The notes under the pieces: model-generated
Seen by the model: only the letters and a program-made list of their open reading frames with translations
What the model was told of the DNA's origin: nothing
Databases searched by the model: none
Origin: a bacterium UBP2_UBA5202
GTDB lineage: Bacteria > Edwardsbacteria > AC1 > EtOH8
Assembly (NCBI GenBank): GCA_002412795.1
Contig: DHVS01000029.1
Span: 142,053 to 206,052 of the forward strand
DNA: 64,000 nucleotides
Direction of reading: 5' to 3'
Position numbers and translations under genes: made by a program
Part shown: in pieces, positions 26,449 through 34,342 of the stretch
Layout of the letters: every line of letters starts with the position of its first letter
Numbering within the stretch: the stretch's first letter is position 1

Positions 26449-27216
26449 TTACGTTATACTATTTCCCGACCGTTTCAAAACATATTCCAATTGACCTTTT
26501 ATATATGATAAACATTGGGGCAACCATAACTCTAACACATCATTTGATAACTCCTTTTCATGGCTCAAAGAGTCCGGTTTGTCCCATTCAGCTAACATTG
26601 CTAAATGAAATTTATATGGGGGTATATCCCTGTTATTCATTTTCGCAATTGCGTTTTGATTTCCAGAGGAATCATCAACAGCACCATCCATTTTCGAACC
26701 GATACTGTCATTGGCTTGTGATTCTTCTATAAATTGCTTAAGTAATTCCTGATCTTGTCTTGTAAGATTCTTATTAAAATCAACGTATTTGTATGTATGT
26801 ACATGCCAATGCGGTTGTGCATGTATGTATTCTGCACCTGCACCTTGTGAAATATTACTCCATTCTACGCGCAATAATAATTCAGTTGGCATTGCTGGAG
26901 TTGGTCTGGCTATTATTACGTTCTCCTTAAATATTTTAATATTTACTTCCTGTATCTTATCATTTGGGGCAATTTTCATTATGAAGGAGAAATGAATGGG
27001 TGGATTTCTTTGAACAACAGGATTTAAACCCTCACTAAAAGGGAAACTCCATAAAACATAGTTATGGTTTTTTTCATCTTGGGTAGTGCCAGATGTACTG
27101 TCGTAATTTAATGTCCAAACGCCAGCTTCTTTTTCTATTAATGGTATGCTGCGTATTTTATAAAAATCACGCAGACATTTATTTGCTATTGCAATAGATT
27201 TGGGCATCCTACTCAT
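26449..27216 (-). CDS. AT-rich gene, unknown protein with HWHVH motif, partner of the methyltransferase
   Basis: I do not recognise this 255-residue protein. It contains LRDFYKIRSIPLIEKEAGVW, LWSFPFSEGLNPVVQRNPPI, LLLRVEWSNISQGAGAEYIH and then AQPHWHVHTYKY near 125-137. The triple-His alternation H-W-H-V-H resembles the HxHxH line of HIT-type hydrolases or a metal site, but nothing else confirms that fold. The C-terminal half is charged and helical. It starts 9 bp after the methyltransferase stop and shares its AT-rich composition, so the two probably arrived and act together. The start could be either of two ATGs nine bases apart. Confidence 0.72.
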   Translation of the reverse strand: MSRMPKSIAIANKCLRDFYKIRSIPLIEKEAGVWTLNYDSTSGTTQDEKNHNYVLWSFPFSEGLNPVVQRNPPIHFSFIMKIAPNDKIQEVNIKIFKENVIIARPTPAMPTELLLRVEWSNISQGAGAEYIHAQPHWHVHTYKYVDFNKNLTRQDQELLKQFIEESQANDSIGSKMDGAVDDSSGNQNAIAKMNNRDIPPYKFHLAMLAEWDKPDSLSHEKELSNDVLELWLPQCLSYIKGQLEYVLKRSGNSIT

Positions 27217-27225
27217 TTTTCAAAC

Positions 27226-29604
27226 CTATGCGAAGTAATCTAAATTTAAACCATATGAATTAGCAACTATTTGATTTAGTTCAACTTTATTTATAGAATT
27301 ACCTTTATGAATATCTTTCCCAATATTAGTTAATTCTAACAATATATGGTGTTCTGCGTCTCTCTTAGCTAACTTTGTCAAATCAGGTAAGGGCATTTTA
27401 TCAATATAATGTTTTGATAGGTCAAACTGCCCTCCTGCTACATTAACGGAAACCATTTCTAGGAATCTATCAATAAGGGGCGCGTGTAAAAGTGCTAAAT
27501 AAGCAAAATAGTACTCATCTTTATGCATCTCTTCTTTTGTCGGCAACCATGCAAAACTTTGTCCCACTAAATACTCACCATCTTGGTCATAAGCAAAGTA
27601 ACCTGCTTTTCCAAAATATGATGAGACCAATTTGGGTTTAGCATCTACTTGCCAAGGCCTATGTTCATTTAGAGTCCACCAATGTTCCCTACGGTTTCTT
27701 CTTGTTCTTAACTCATTTTTATTGGGTTGCAATTTTGTTTTATAGTAACTATGTAGTTTTTGTCTTAAAGCTGTTTCTGAATTAATCAAGTATTTGCCAT
27801 AAGGATAAAACATGTAATATTTATCGTTCAGTTGACCGTTATTAATGCTCTCTCTCATAATACATGGGCGGAAATAGCATCTTTCCCTCCTTGGCAACAA
27901 TTCCCAGTCGCCTTTTGTTAATACGAAAGCAGCATTATTACCAGCATCTGCACCTCGTTTGACATCAAATAGTTTACCGACAGTGTCATAGTTTCTAAGA
28001 TTTTCGTAAAGTTTATATACCTGATATGATTTTACAGCCCATTTTTCTTTTGTTAATAATATTTCATCGTTGTAAATACTATACGTCTTGGCGTCAACAG
28101 GTGTTGGTATGTCCTTAGTGCGGTATATCCTCAATTCTCGTAAAGCAGTATATACTGATTCTTGTTGATGGTCAGTCCAAAGCACAGTATGCGTTACAGA
28201 ACGTAAATTTTTTACACCAATTAATACAGCCGGTATTATCATTGCTTTTTCGAATAAACCAGCACTACCTAATCGCGCCACTAGTGTAAAGTCCATACCC
28301 AGATTATCTTTTATATGCTTGCGTAATTTAGTGTAGGTTTCGGCACCAATCAATGAATTAGGCATTACCAAACCTAAAACCCCATTATCGGCAATAATCT
28401 CAGCAGCTTTCTTCCAGAAAACCGCTGCCATATCTGGTTGTCTCTTGATCAATCCGTGCAATTGATCAACAACTATACTTTTCCGTTCTCCTAAGTTCTC
28501 GTAAGACCTAAAAGGTGGATTCATTAAGACAAGATCGAAATTACCACAAGTGGCCCAATTAAATTCTAATGAATCTCTTTTGACAATCTCAATGTCAACA
28601 TTTCTTCCCCATTCAGTGTTCTTTTCATAGTTTAAAATAAAACCCGACATTTCACATGCTATTTCGGAAATATCCCACCCTATGATTTTAATATTGCCAC
28701 TATAATTTTTAATTTTTAATTGTCTTAGAGCCTCGCGTAAAAACTCAGCCGAACCACATGCTGGATCAAGGATTCGCAAAGTGCTTCTTTCTGTTAGTGG
28801 TTTCGCCTTATCTAAAGACCACAATGATTCCTGTACTATCGTTCTTACTAATGACGTTGGTGTATAAAATGCACCTCCAGAAATATCGCTATCATATGAC
28901 CGATCAGTGCCACCAAACAATGCAGTCTGGTATTCTTTTCGTGTAGCTTCACGGTGTGCTTCTTGGAATAATCTATTTGATGTGTGCCTCAAAACCAAAT
29001 CTACAAGTGGTTGGACGTCATTAGTACCTTCCTTAAAAGAATTATACAACCATTCCCAATCATGTTTGTTTATCCATGCAGTATCATAATCTTTTAAATG
29101 CCATTTATCTTTATCTACTCTTTGCGCTGTTTCTACATTATCCTTTAGGGCTGCCAATAAATACATGAACGATCTCAATGATATTTGTCCATTATCTGGT
29201 TGTTGTATACAATTCCTCAAATTTATAAATAAACCTTTCGAGAATGAAACAACATTGTCATTTATCCTGGCATTCGTTTTTATTAAAGCACGATAAAATA
29301 TATTAGGATTTTCAGCTATTTTTTTATAAGGTAAATATTCTTTATAATCATCCCACCAACGTGAAACTACCACAGTATCATTTGATTCTATTTTTATATA
29401 AAATCCAGTATCAGACGACCATGCTCTTTGCTTTGCAATCTTGCTGTCAAATTTATCCTTTGTGTAATCAAGGCAAAAGTTACCGTTACTACCATTTAAT
29501 AACACATGTAGACGGCGGTCTTTATGATCACTCTTAGGATACATGCTAACTGATAGTGTGCCATTTGCACGATCCCATTCTTTATGGTCATGTAGATTAA
29601 TCAT
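27226..29604 (-). CDS. N6-adenine DNA methyltransferase, Eco57I/TaqI-like
   Basis: This 792-residue protein has an uncharacterised N-terminal region (1 to about 215) and a Rossmann methyltransferase core: GGAFYTPTSLVRTIVQ, ILDPACGSAEFLREAL (motif I, SAM), DLVLMNPPFRSYENLG (motif IV, NPPF for N6-adenine) and GVLGLVMPNSLIGAETY. A C-terminal TaqI-like target-recognition region (about 550-770) contains KRGADAGNNAAFVLTKG, YLVGQSFAWLPTK and LSKHYIDKMPLPDL. I see no PD-(D/E)xK nuclease motif, so it looks like a stand-alone methylase and not a fused type IIG enzyme. It is strongly AT-rich compared with flanking ATPase genes and sits between an HWHVH protein and a GIY-YIG nuclease. Confidence 0.88.
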   Translation of the reverse strand: MINLHDHKEWDRANGTLSVSMYPKSDHKDRRLHVLLNGSNGNFCLDYTKDKFDSKIAKQRAWSSDTGFYIKIESNDTVVVSRWWDDYKEYLPYKKIAENPNIFYRALIKTNARINDNVVSFSKGLFINLRNCIQQPDNGQISLRSFMYLLAALKDNVETAQRVDKDKWHLKDYDTAWINKHDWEWLYNSFKEGTNDVQPLVDLVLRHTSNRLFQEAHREATRKEYQTALFGGTDRSYDSDISGGAFYTPTSLVRTIVQESLWSLDKAKPLTERSTLRILDPACGSAEFLREALRQLKIKNYSGNIKIIGWDISEIACEMSGFILNYEKNTEWGRNVDIEIVKRDSLEFNWATCGNFDLVLMNPPFRSYENLGERKSIVVDQLHGLIKRQPDMAAVFWKKAAEIIADNGVLGLVMPNSLIGAETYTKLRKHIKDNLGMDFTLVARLGSAGLFEKAMIIPAVLIGVKNLRSVTHTVLWTDHQQESVYTALRELRIYRTKDIPTPVDAKTYSIYNDEILLTKEKWAVKSYQVYKLYENLRNYDTVGKLFDVKRGADAGNNAAFVLTKGDWELLPRRERCYFRPCIMRESINNGQLNDKYYMFYPYGKYLINSETALRQKLHSYYKTKLQPNKNELRTRRNRREHWWTLNEHRPWQVDAKPKLVSSYFGKAGYFAYDQDGEYLVGQSFAWLPTKEEMHKDEYYFAYLALLHAPLIDRFLEMVSVNVAGGQFDLSKHYIDKMPLPDLTKLAKRDAEHHILLELTNIGKDIHKGNSINKVELNQIVANSYGLNLDYFA

Positions 29605-29740
29605 AGCATTTTACATTTATCGTTTCATTTTATAGTAGCACTGTCCCATATACGACCCCGCCACGTTCTGCCACTAAGGGGTTGTGACACTTGTATGCGT
29701 TGTAAAGGTGTTGGGGGATTGTGGTGGTGTTTATTCCCCT

Positions 29741-30202
29741 TCACCTCATTTCCAAATACATCATTGCTGGTATAAAGGATTTTCTCATTATACCACCTGA
29801 ATTTATTTCATGCCTTCTTATTCTTACACCCTGTTTGTTTACTAAGTCATGTCCCTCTGATAGAAAGTGGCGTATAAATGCACGTTCGAGGGTAGGCAAT
29901 ACAGTATCTATTTTATGCCCTGGCCGTAAATGGGGTTGTCCAATTATTATAACACGTTTGCCATTTTTTGCATTTTCAATATGCTTCATCAATTTCAAAT
30001 TGTTTAGGTGCCCATTGATGCGACCCCGTAAATTGTTTGATTTTCCAACATACAATGCCTCGTATGATTTGCCCCAATGTCTGGCAAATATGTAGATCCC
30101 TGGCTTTTCTGGTAATTTATCTAAACTAATCGTATAGGTTAAACTCTCGTTTACAGAATGCTTTAAAGTAATTGGTTTTTCCCAAACAATATCAAGCTTC
30201 AT
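29741..30202 (-). CDS. GIY-YIG nuclease-domain protein
   Basis: The 153-residue protein has the GIY-YIG signature in order: GIYIFARHW (GIY strand), ALYVGKSNNLRGRINGH (YVG variant plus catalytic Arg), LERAFIRHFL (metal-binding Glu) and LVNKQG (conserved Asn). These residues are intact, so it is probably an active endonuclease. GIY-YIG enzymes serve in homing, repair and some type II restriction systems such as Eco29kI. An AAAGGCGA site precedes the ATG. It is AT-rich and lies 136 bp upstream of the methyltransferase. With that gene it could form a restriction-modification pair, but a lone housekeeping-type GIY-YIG protein is an alternative. Confidence 0.84.
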   Translation of the reverse strand: MKLDIVWEKPITLKHSVNESLTYTISLDKLPEKPGIYIFARHWGKSYEALYVGKSNNLRGRINGHLNNLKLMKHIENAKNGKRVIIIGQPHLRPGHKIDTVLPTLERAFIRHFLSEGHDLVNKQGVRIRRHEINSGGIMRKSFIPAMMYLEMR

Positions 30203-30314
30203 ATAATTCGCCTTTAAATTAGTTTTGTATTATAGTCCTACTCCGACATCAGCAAACAACCCGTAACCATATTTACACACCATAACTCATTTCCAAATCA
30301 ACGTAGCTACAGGT

Positions 30315-31229
30315 TCACCCGTCCTCGTTCATCTGCTTGACCAACTCCTTAAGCACCTCGTCCGCCTTCTCTATCGCCACCTGGCAGGTGCCCACCTTGG
30401 CGTGGCCGCCGCCGTTGTATTTCAGCATCAGGGAGCCCACGTTGGTCTTGGATGTCCGGTTGATGATGCTATGGCCCACCGCGAACACCACGTTCAGTTT
30501 CTTCATCCCCCACATCATCCGGATGGAGATGTTGATGTTGGGGAACATCCCGTATTCCACAAAGCGGTTGCCGGTGGGAATCTCCTCCACCTTGCGCAGG
30601 TCGGTCACCAGCACATTCTCATGGACGGTGGAGTATCTCTTGATCATCTCCTTGTACAGCCATTCCGACTCGTGATAGCGCTGGATCCGCTCCTTGACGT
30701 CCGGAAGGTCCAGGAGCTCCACGATGTTCATGGTCCGGCAGTATTCCATCAGGTCCTGCATCAGCTGCAGGTTGCTGATCCGGTAGTCGGAGTAGCGGCC
30801 CAGCCCGGTGCGGGGATCCATGATGAAGGCCAGCAGGATCCAACCCTTGGGCTCGGCGATCTCCTCCACCGTCAGGTCGCCGGAGTCGGATTTGTCAACC
30901 GCCTTCAGCATCTCGGCAAAGTTGGGGAACTTCTTCTCCCCGCCGTAAAAATCGTAGATCACCCGGGCGCAGCTCTTGGCCGGCTCGGATTTTCCCTTGA
31001 AGTCGGAAGGGAAGGCCTTGCGCTCGCTTTCGGACAGGTGATGGTCGAACCACATCCCGCAGCCCTTGGCGTAGGGCACGTTGGCCAGCACGTCCTCGGC
31101 CGTCACCTCCACCTTGCCGTCCTGGACATCCTTGGGATGGACGAACTTGAACTGGTCGATGACCCCGGCCTCCTTCAGCAGGACTCCGCAGATCAGGCCG
31201 TCAAAATCGGATCTGGTAACAAGGCGCAT
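30315..31229 (-). CDS. DHH-family phosphoesterase (exopolyphosphatase-like)
   Basis: From the ATG at 31229 the protein is 304 residues: MRLVTRSDFDGLICGVLLKE (first metal motif, D-F-D). MWFDHHLSESER carries the DHH motif, KAVDKSDSGDL an Asp ligand region, and a C-terminal DHHA1 module reads LMLKYNGGGHAKVGTC. Such enzymes hydrolyse short oligonucleotides, cyclic dinucleotides or polyphosphate using Mn2+. An open frame extends 50 codons further upstream, but that part is not family-like and AAAGGGGAAC stands just before 31229, which decides the start. It follows atpA by 58 bp and carries host-like base composition, so it belongs to the ATPase cluster and not the island. The substrate is unknown. 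Confidence 0.86.
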   Translation of the reverse strand: MRLVTRSDFDGLICGVLLKEAGVIDQFKFVHPKDVQDGKVEVTAEDVLANVPYAKGCGMWFDHHLSESERKAFPSDFKGKSEPAKSCARVIYDFYGGEKKFPNFAEMLKAVDKSDSGDLTVEEIAEPKGWILLAFIMDPRTGLGRYSDYRISNLQLMQDLMEYCRTMNIVELLDLPDVKERIQRYHESEWLYKEMIKRYSTVHENVLVTDLRKVEEIPTGNRFVEYGMFPNINISIRMMWGMKKLNVVFAVGHSIINRTSKTNVGSLMLKYNGGGHAKVGTCQVAIEKADEVLKELVKQMNEDG

Positions 31230-31287
31230 AGTTCCCCTTTCAATATTCTCTATTCGATATTCTGCCTTTTGATTTCTGCCTTGGTAA

Positions 31288-33030
31288 TCACTTCTTAGCA
31301 AAAGCCTCACCCAGACCGGCGATGAAAGCGTCGATGTGCGCTTTGAACTGGGCCTGGGGCACTTCCTTGAACCTGGCACACTGTTCTATCTGCGGCAGGT
31401 TCAGGATGTCGTTGATGTGCATGGATCCGCGCTCGATGGACTGGCGGGCCCCGTCGTAGAAGGCCAAAATGGCTTTCAGCATCCAGTATGATTTCTCCAG
31501 GCTGCAGTGGCCGTCCACTTCGGAGAAGGCGTGCTGCTGCAAAAAATCCTCGCGCAGCATCTTGCCCACCTCGATCACCATCCGCTCCTGGTCCTGCAGG
31601 GCGTCGGGGCCCACCAGCTGGACCACTTCCTGCAGGGCGGCCTCCTTCTGCAGCAGCTCCGAGGCCTGCTTGCGGACCTCGGCGAAGTCGGGGGCCACAT
31701 GCTCCTTAAGCCAGCCGCCCAGCATCTCGGCGTAAAGCGAATATGACCGGTTCCAGTTGATGGCCGGGAAATGGCGGCGCTGGGCCAGGCTGGCATCCAG
31801 GGCCCAGAAGGTGCCCACGATCCGCAGAGTGCTCTGGGTGACCGGCTCGGAGAAATCGCCGCCCGGAGGCGAAACGGCCCCCACGATGGTGACCGAGCCC
31901 ACCCGGGCATCCCTGCCGACGCAGACCGTTCTGCCGGCCCGCTCGTAAAAGGCGGCCAGCTTGCTGGAAAGATAGGTGGGATAGCCTTCTTCGCCTGGCA
32001 TCTCCTCCAGCCGTGACGAGATCTCGCGCAGGGCCTCGGCCCAGCGGCTGGTGGAATCGGCCATCATGGCCACGGAAAAACCCATGTCGCGGAAATACTC
32101 GGCCAAAGTGATCCCGGTGTAAATGCTGGCCTCGCGGGCCGCCACCGGCATGTTGGAAGTGTTGGCGATCAGCACCGTCCGCTCCATCAGGGGGCGCTTG
32201 GTCTTGGGATCAAGCAGTTCCGGGAACTCGGTCAGCACCTCGGTCATCTCGTTGCCCCGCTCGCCGCAGCCCACGTAGATGATCACCTGGGCGTTGGAGT
32301 GCTTGGCCAGGGTCTGCTGGACCACGGTCTTGCCGGAGCCGAAGGGCCCGGGAATGGCGGCGGTGCCGCCCATGGCCACCGGGAACAGGGTGTCCAGTAT
32401 CCGCTGTCCGGTGATGAACATCTCGTCCGGGTCCATCTTCTTTTTAAAGGGTCTGGGCTGGCGCACCGGCCAGGAGTGCATCAGGAAAAGCTTGGTTCCA
32501 TCCTCCAGTTCGGCTATCGGGTCGGCCACGGTGTATTCGCCTTCCTTGACGATGCTTTTAAGCTTGCCGCTTTTGCCCGGCGGAACCAGTATCTTATGCA
32601 GAAACCAGGCGTTCTCCTGAACTTCGCCAAGCACATCACCTTCAGCCACTTGGTCGCCTTTATTAACAACCGGCTTGAACTTCCATTTCTTCTCCCGGTT
32701 CAGGCTGGGCACCTCCACCCCGCGGGCGATGAAGTCGCCCTCCTTCTTCTTGATCTGATCCAGCGGCCTTTGGATGCCGTCGAAGATGGCTTCCAGCAGT
32801 CCGGGGCCCAGTTCCACCTTAAGAGGCTCGCCGGTGGTAAGCACCTGCTCGCCCACGAACAGGCCTGAGGTGTCCTCGTAAACCTGGATGAAGCAGGTGT
32901 CCCCGTCCAGGCGGATGATCTCTCCCACCAGGCCCAGTTTGCCCACTTTGACGATGTCGTACATCCGGGCGCCCATCATGTTCTTGGCTATGACCGCCGG
33001 TCCGGATATTTTTTGAATGATGCCCTGCAT
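31288..33030 (-). CDS. atpA: V/A-type ATPase catalytic subunit A
   Basis: From 33030 the protein is 580 residues, normal for subunit A. It opens MQGIIQKISGPAVIAKNMMG, has the family-specific bulge domain (about 110-190), the P-loop GPFGSGKTVVQQ, the YVGCGERGNEM and MADSTSRWAEALREIS catalytic stretches, and VSPPGGDFSEPVTQ. It hydrolyses or makes ATP in the A3B3 head. The start is set by AGGAGA just upstream of 33030; an extension of 21 codons to 33093 reads through a palindrome-adjacent region and is unlikely. F precedes it, and a DHH phosphoesterase follows where B would normally be. Confidence 0.96.
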   Translation of the reverse strand: MQGIIQKISGPAVIAKNMMGARMYDIVKVGKLGLVGEIIRLDGDTCFIQVYEDTSGLFVGEQVLTTGEPLKVELGPGLLEAIFDGIQRPLDQIKKKEGDFIARGVEVPSLNREKKWKFKPVVNKGDQVAEGDVLGEVQENAWFLHKILVPPGKSGKLKSIVKEGEYTVADPIAELEDGTKLFLMHSWPVRQPRPFKKKMDPDEMFITGQRILDTLFPVAMGGTAAIPGPFGSGKTVVQQTLAKHSNAQVIIYVGCGERGNEMTEVLTEFPELLDPKTKRPLMERTVLIANTSNMPVAAREASIYTGITLAEYFRDMGFSVAMMADSTSRWAEALREISSRLEEMPGEEGYPTYLSSKLAAFYERAGRTVCVGRDARVGSVTIVGAVSPPGGDFSEPVTQSTLRIVGTFWALDASLAQRRHFPAINWNRSYSLYAEMLGGWLKEHVAPDFAEVRKQASELLQKEAALQEVVQLVGPDALQDQERMVIEVGKMLREDFLQQHAFSEVDGHCSLEKSYWMLKAILAFYDGARQSIERGSMHINDILNLPQIEQCARFKEVPQAQFKAHIDAFIAGLGEAFAKK

Positions 33031-33078
33031 AGATTCTCCTGAGGTTATATGAAGATATTTATTATCTCTTGTTCTCAT

Positions 33079-33110
33079 CCATAGCCCATACATTAATGTA
33101 TGGGCTATGG
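33079..33110. repeat. Perfect 32-bp palindrome between atpF and atpA
   Basis: CCATAGCCCATACATT (33079-33094) is followed at once by its exact reverse complement AATGTATGGGCTATGG (33095-33110). It lies 6 bp after the atpF stop and about 50 bp before the atpA start. With no loop and no T run it is not a normal terminator. It could be a dispersed palindrome, an operator or an RNA processing site. Confidence 0.85.
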
Positions 33111-33116
33111 ATACAG

Positions 33117-33440
33117 TTATTTCAATTTAACGTAAAACCCTATGGCATCCTTGACCAATTTTGCCAGATACTGCTCCCCGCTTATCACCTGTCCCTCCTT
33201 GGGCACCGGGAACGGCAGCACCACCGGCAAAGCCTTGTTCCTAAGGGCCCGGGCCACGTCCTCGCCCAGGTCCCCGGCCAGCTGGTCGTTGACCGCTATC
33301 AGCCCGTAGCTTTCGGTCTGGATCAGCTCCAATACTTTTTGCTGAAGCTCACGGTTGTCCCTGACCTCAAAGGTCTCGGCCCCGGCCATCCGGAACCCGG
33401 TGGCCGTGCCGCTGTCGGTGATTATGGCTAGTCTGTTCAT
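33117..33440 (-). CDS. atpF: V/A-type ATPase subunit F
   Basis: The 107-residue protein matches subunit F in size and pattern: MNRLAIITDSGTATGFRMAG, then LIAVNDQLAGDLGEDVARAL and VVLPFPVPKEG with a C-terminal helix. Subunit F has a CheY-like fold and binds D in the central rotor. It precedes atpA, as in archaeal and Thermus-type operons. It starts 7 bp after the upstream 184-residue protein gene, so the three upstream small genes are evidently part of the same message. Confidence 0.92.
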   Translation of the reverse strand: MNRLAIITDSGTATGFRMAGAETFEVRDNRELQQKVLELIQTESYGLIAVNDQLAGDLGEDVARALRNKALPVVLPFPVPKEGQVISGEQYLAKLVKDAIGFYVKLK

Positions 33441-33447
33441 CTGTCCC

Positions 33448-34002
33448 TTAAAGCAATTTTTTGAGCTTCTCGCCCATCTCTTTGGCCTGGGAAGGCCCCA
33501 CTATCATCAGGGCCGCTTTTTCCAGGCCGGAGGCCAGCTTCTGCAGCTGGTCGGTGGTGGGGTTCTGTTCGTTGACCCCGGCCTGCTTGAGCTGGACCAT
33601 CAGGGCGGTTTCGGCAAAATCGTTGAGATATTCGGCCGCCACCTTGCGCATCTGGCCGATCAGTCCGGCGGGCACCGCCGGTCCGGCGGCCGGGCCGGAA
33701 GGCCCGGCCAGGCTGTCCAGCAGCCGGGAGACCGCCGGCAGATCGGCGCTGCCGGGGACCACCGCGCCGGCCACCCCGGACCCGGTCAGCCGGCCCCAGA
33801 AAATGTCCCTGTCCGTGCTGATGATCACATTGTTCAGCCCGGGCTGGCCCACAATGTCGTATATCTGCTGCATCAGCTGGGTGCTCTGGACGGCATCGTT
33901 CTTGAGCCCGTCCGGGCTGCAGCGAACGCCCGACTGGTCGGAAAAGAAGGCAACCTTCAGTCCGGCGATCCGGCTTTCCTTTATGGTATCTTCAAAAGCC
34001 AT
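33448..34002 (-). CDS. Small protein, possibly roadblock/longin-like, in the ATPase cluster
   Basis: This 184-residue soluble protein begins MAFEDTIKESRIAGLKVAFF SDQSG. It continues NVIISTDRDIFWGRLTGSGV AGAVVPG, a strand-turn-strand pattern compatible with a roadblock/longin-type alpha-beta sheet. An Ala/Gly/Pro linker (about 100-120) leads to a helical tail ending LIVGPSQAKEMGEKLKKLL (approximate). No catalytic motif is visible. It lies 1 bp from the upstream 100-residue roadblock-like gene and 7 bp from atpF, so coexpression with the ATPase is nearly certain. Fold assignment is by eye and uncertain; no function is known. Confidence 0.7.
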   Translation of the reverse strand: MAFEDTIKESRIAGLKVAFFSDQSGVRCSPDGLKNDAVQSTQLMQQIYDIVGQPGLNNVIISTDRDIFWGRLTGSGVAGAVVPGSADLPAVSRLLDSLAGPSGPAAGPAVPAGLIGQMRKVAAEYLNDFAETALMVQLKQAGVNEQNPTTDQLQKLASGLEKAALMIVGPSQAKEMGEKLKKLL

Positions 34003-34003
34003 A

Positions 34004-34306
34004 TCACAACTTCCTTCTGGCTTCGGATGCCACCGCCCGCCAATCAGCCCGGGGATCCAGCTCGCAAAGCAACAAACTGTCCCCTTTAAGGATCATCATG
34101 ACCTGGCGGTCTTTTCCCGACAGCACAACTTCTTTGACCTGCTCCAGTTTTAAGTTATTGGCTACCACCGAAGCCGCGCTGGACCAGAACTGTTCCACCT
34201 CGGATATGCTGTCACCCAGTTTTCCCGCCTGTGCGCCGGCCACCGGGCTGTCATCCTGGTACAGGCAGTATCCCAGCACCCCTTTAATTTTGGTCATATC
34301 CTCCAT
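34004..34306 (-). CDS. Roadblock/LC7-like small protein in the ATPase cluster
   Basis: This 100-residue protein has a roadblock/LC7-like pattern: an initial strand pair (GVLGYCLYQDDSPVAGAQAG), a long amphipathic helix (SEVEQFWSSAASVVANNLKL), and two strands (VKEVVLSGKDRQVMMILKGD, SLLLCEL) before a final helix. Roadblock proteins usually dimerise and serve as platforms for small GTPases (for example MglB with MglA) or regulate motors. No GTPase gene lies in the window. It is 1 bp upstream of the 184-residue gene and 36 bp after a membrane protein gene. The assignment is moderate; the domain could also be longin-like. Confidence 0.68.
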   Translation of the reverse strand: MEDMTKIKGVLGYCLYQDDSPVAGAQAGKLGDSISEVEQFWSSAASVVANNLKLEQVKEVVLSGKDRQVMMILKGDSLLLCELDPRADWRAVASEARRKL

Positions 34307-34342
34307 GGACTTTACCTCCTGCTATTTGTTTCCGGCTGCCGG

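Noticed and set aside
27226..29604. Fused type IIG restriction-methylation enzyme
   Set aside because: No PD-(D/E)xK or other nuclease motif is visible in the N-terminal 215 residues.
26400..30300. Complete prophage or transposon carrying the island
   Set aside because: No integrase, transposase, phage structural gene or clear terminal repeats were found at its borders.
31230..31379. N-terminal 50-residue extension of the DHH phosphoesterase
   Set aside because: The extra residues are not family-like and overlap the end of atpA; a good AAAGGGGA site precedes the shorter start.
33031..33093. N-terminal 21-residue extension of atpA
   Set aside because: Subunit A proteins begin at the MQGIIQKISGP type start, which has AGGAGA just upstream; the extension lies next to a palindrome.
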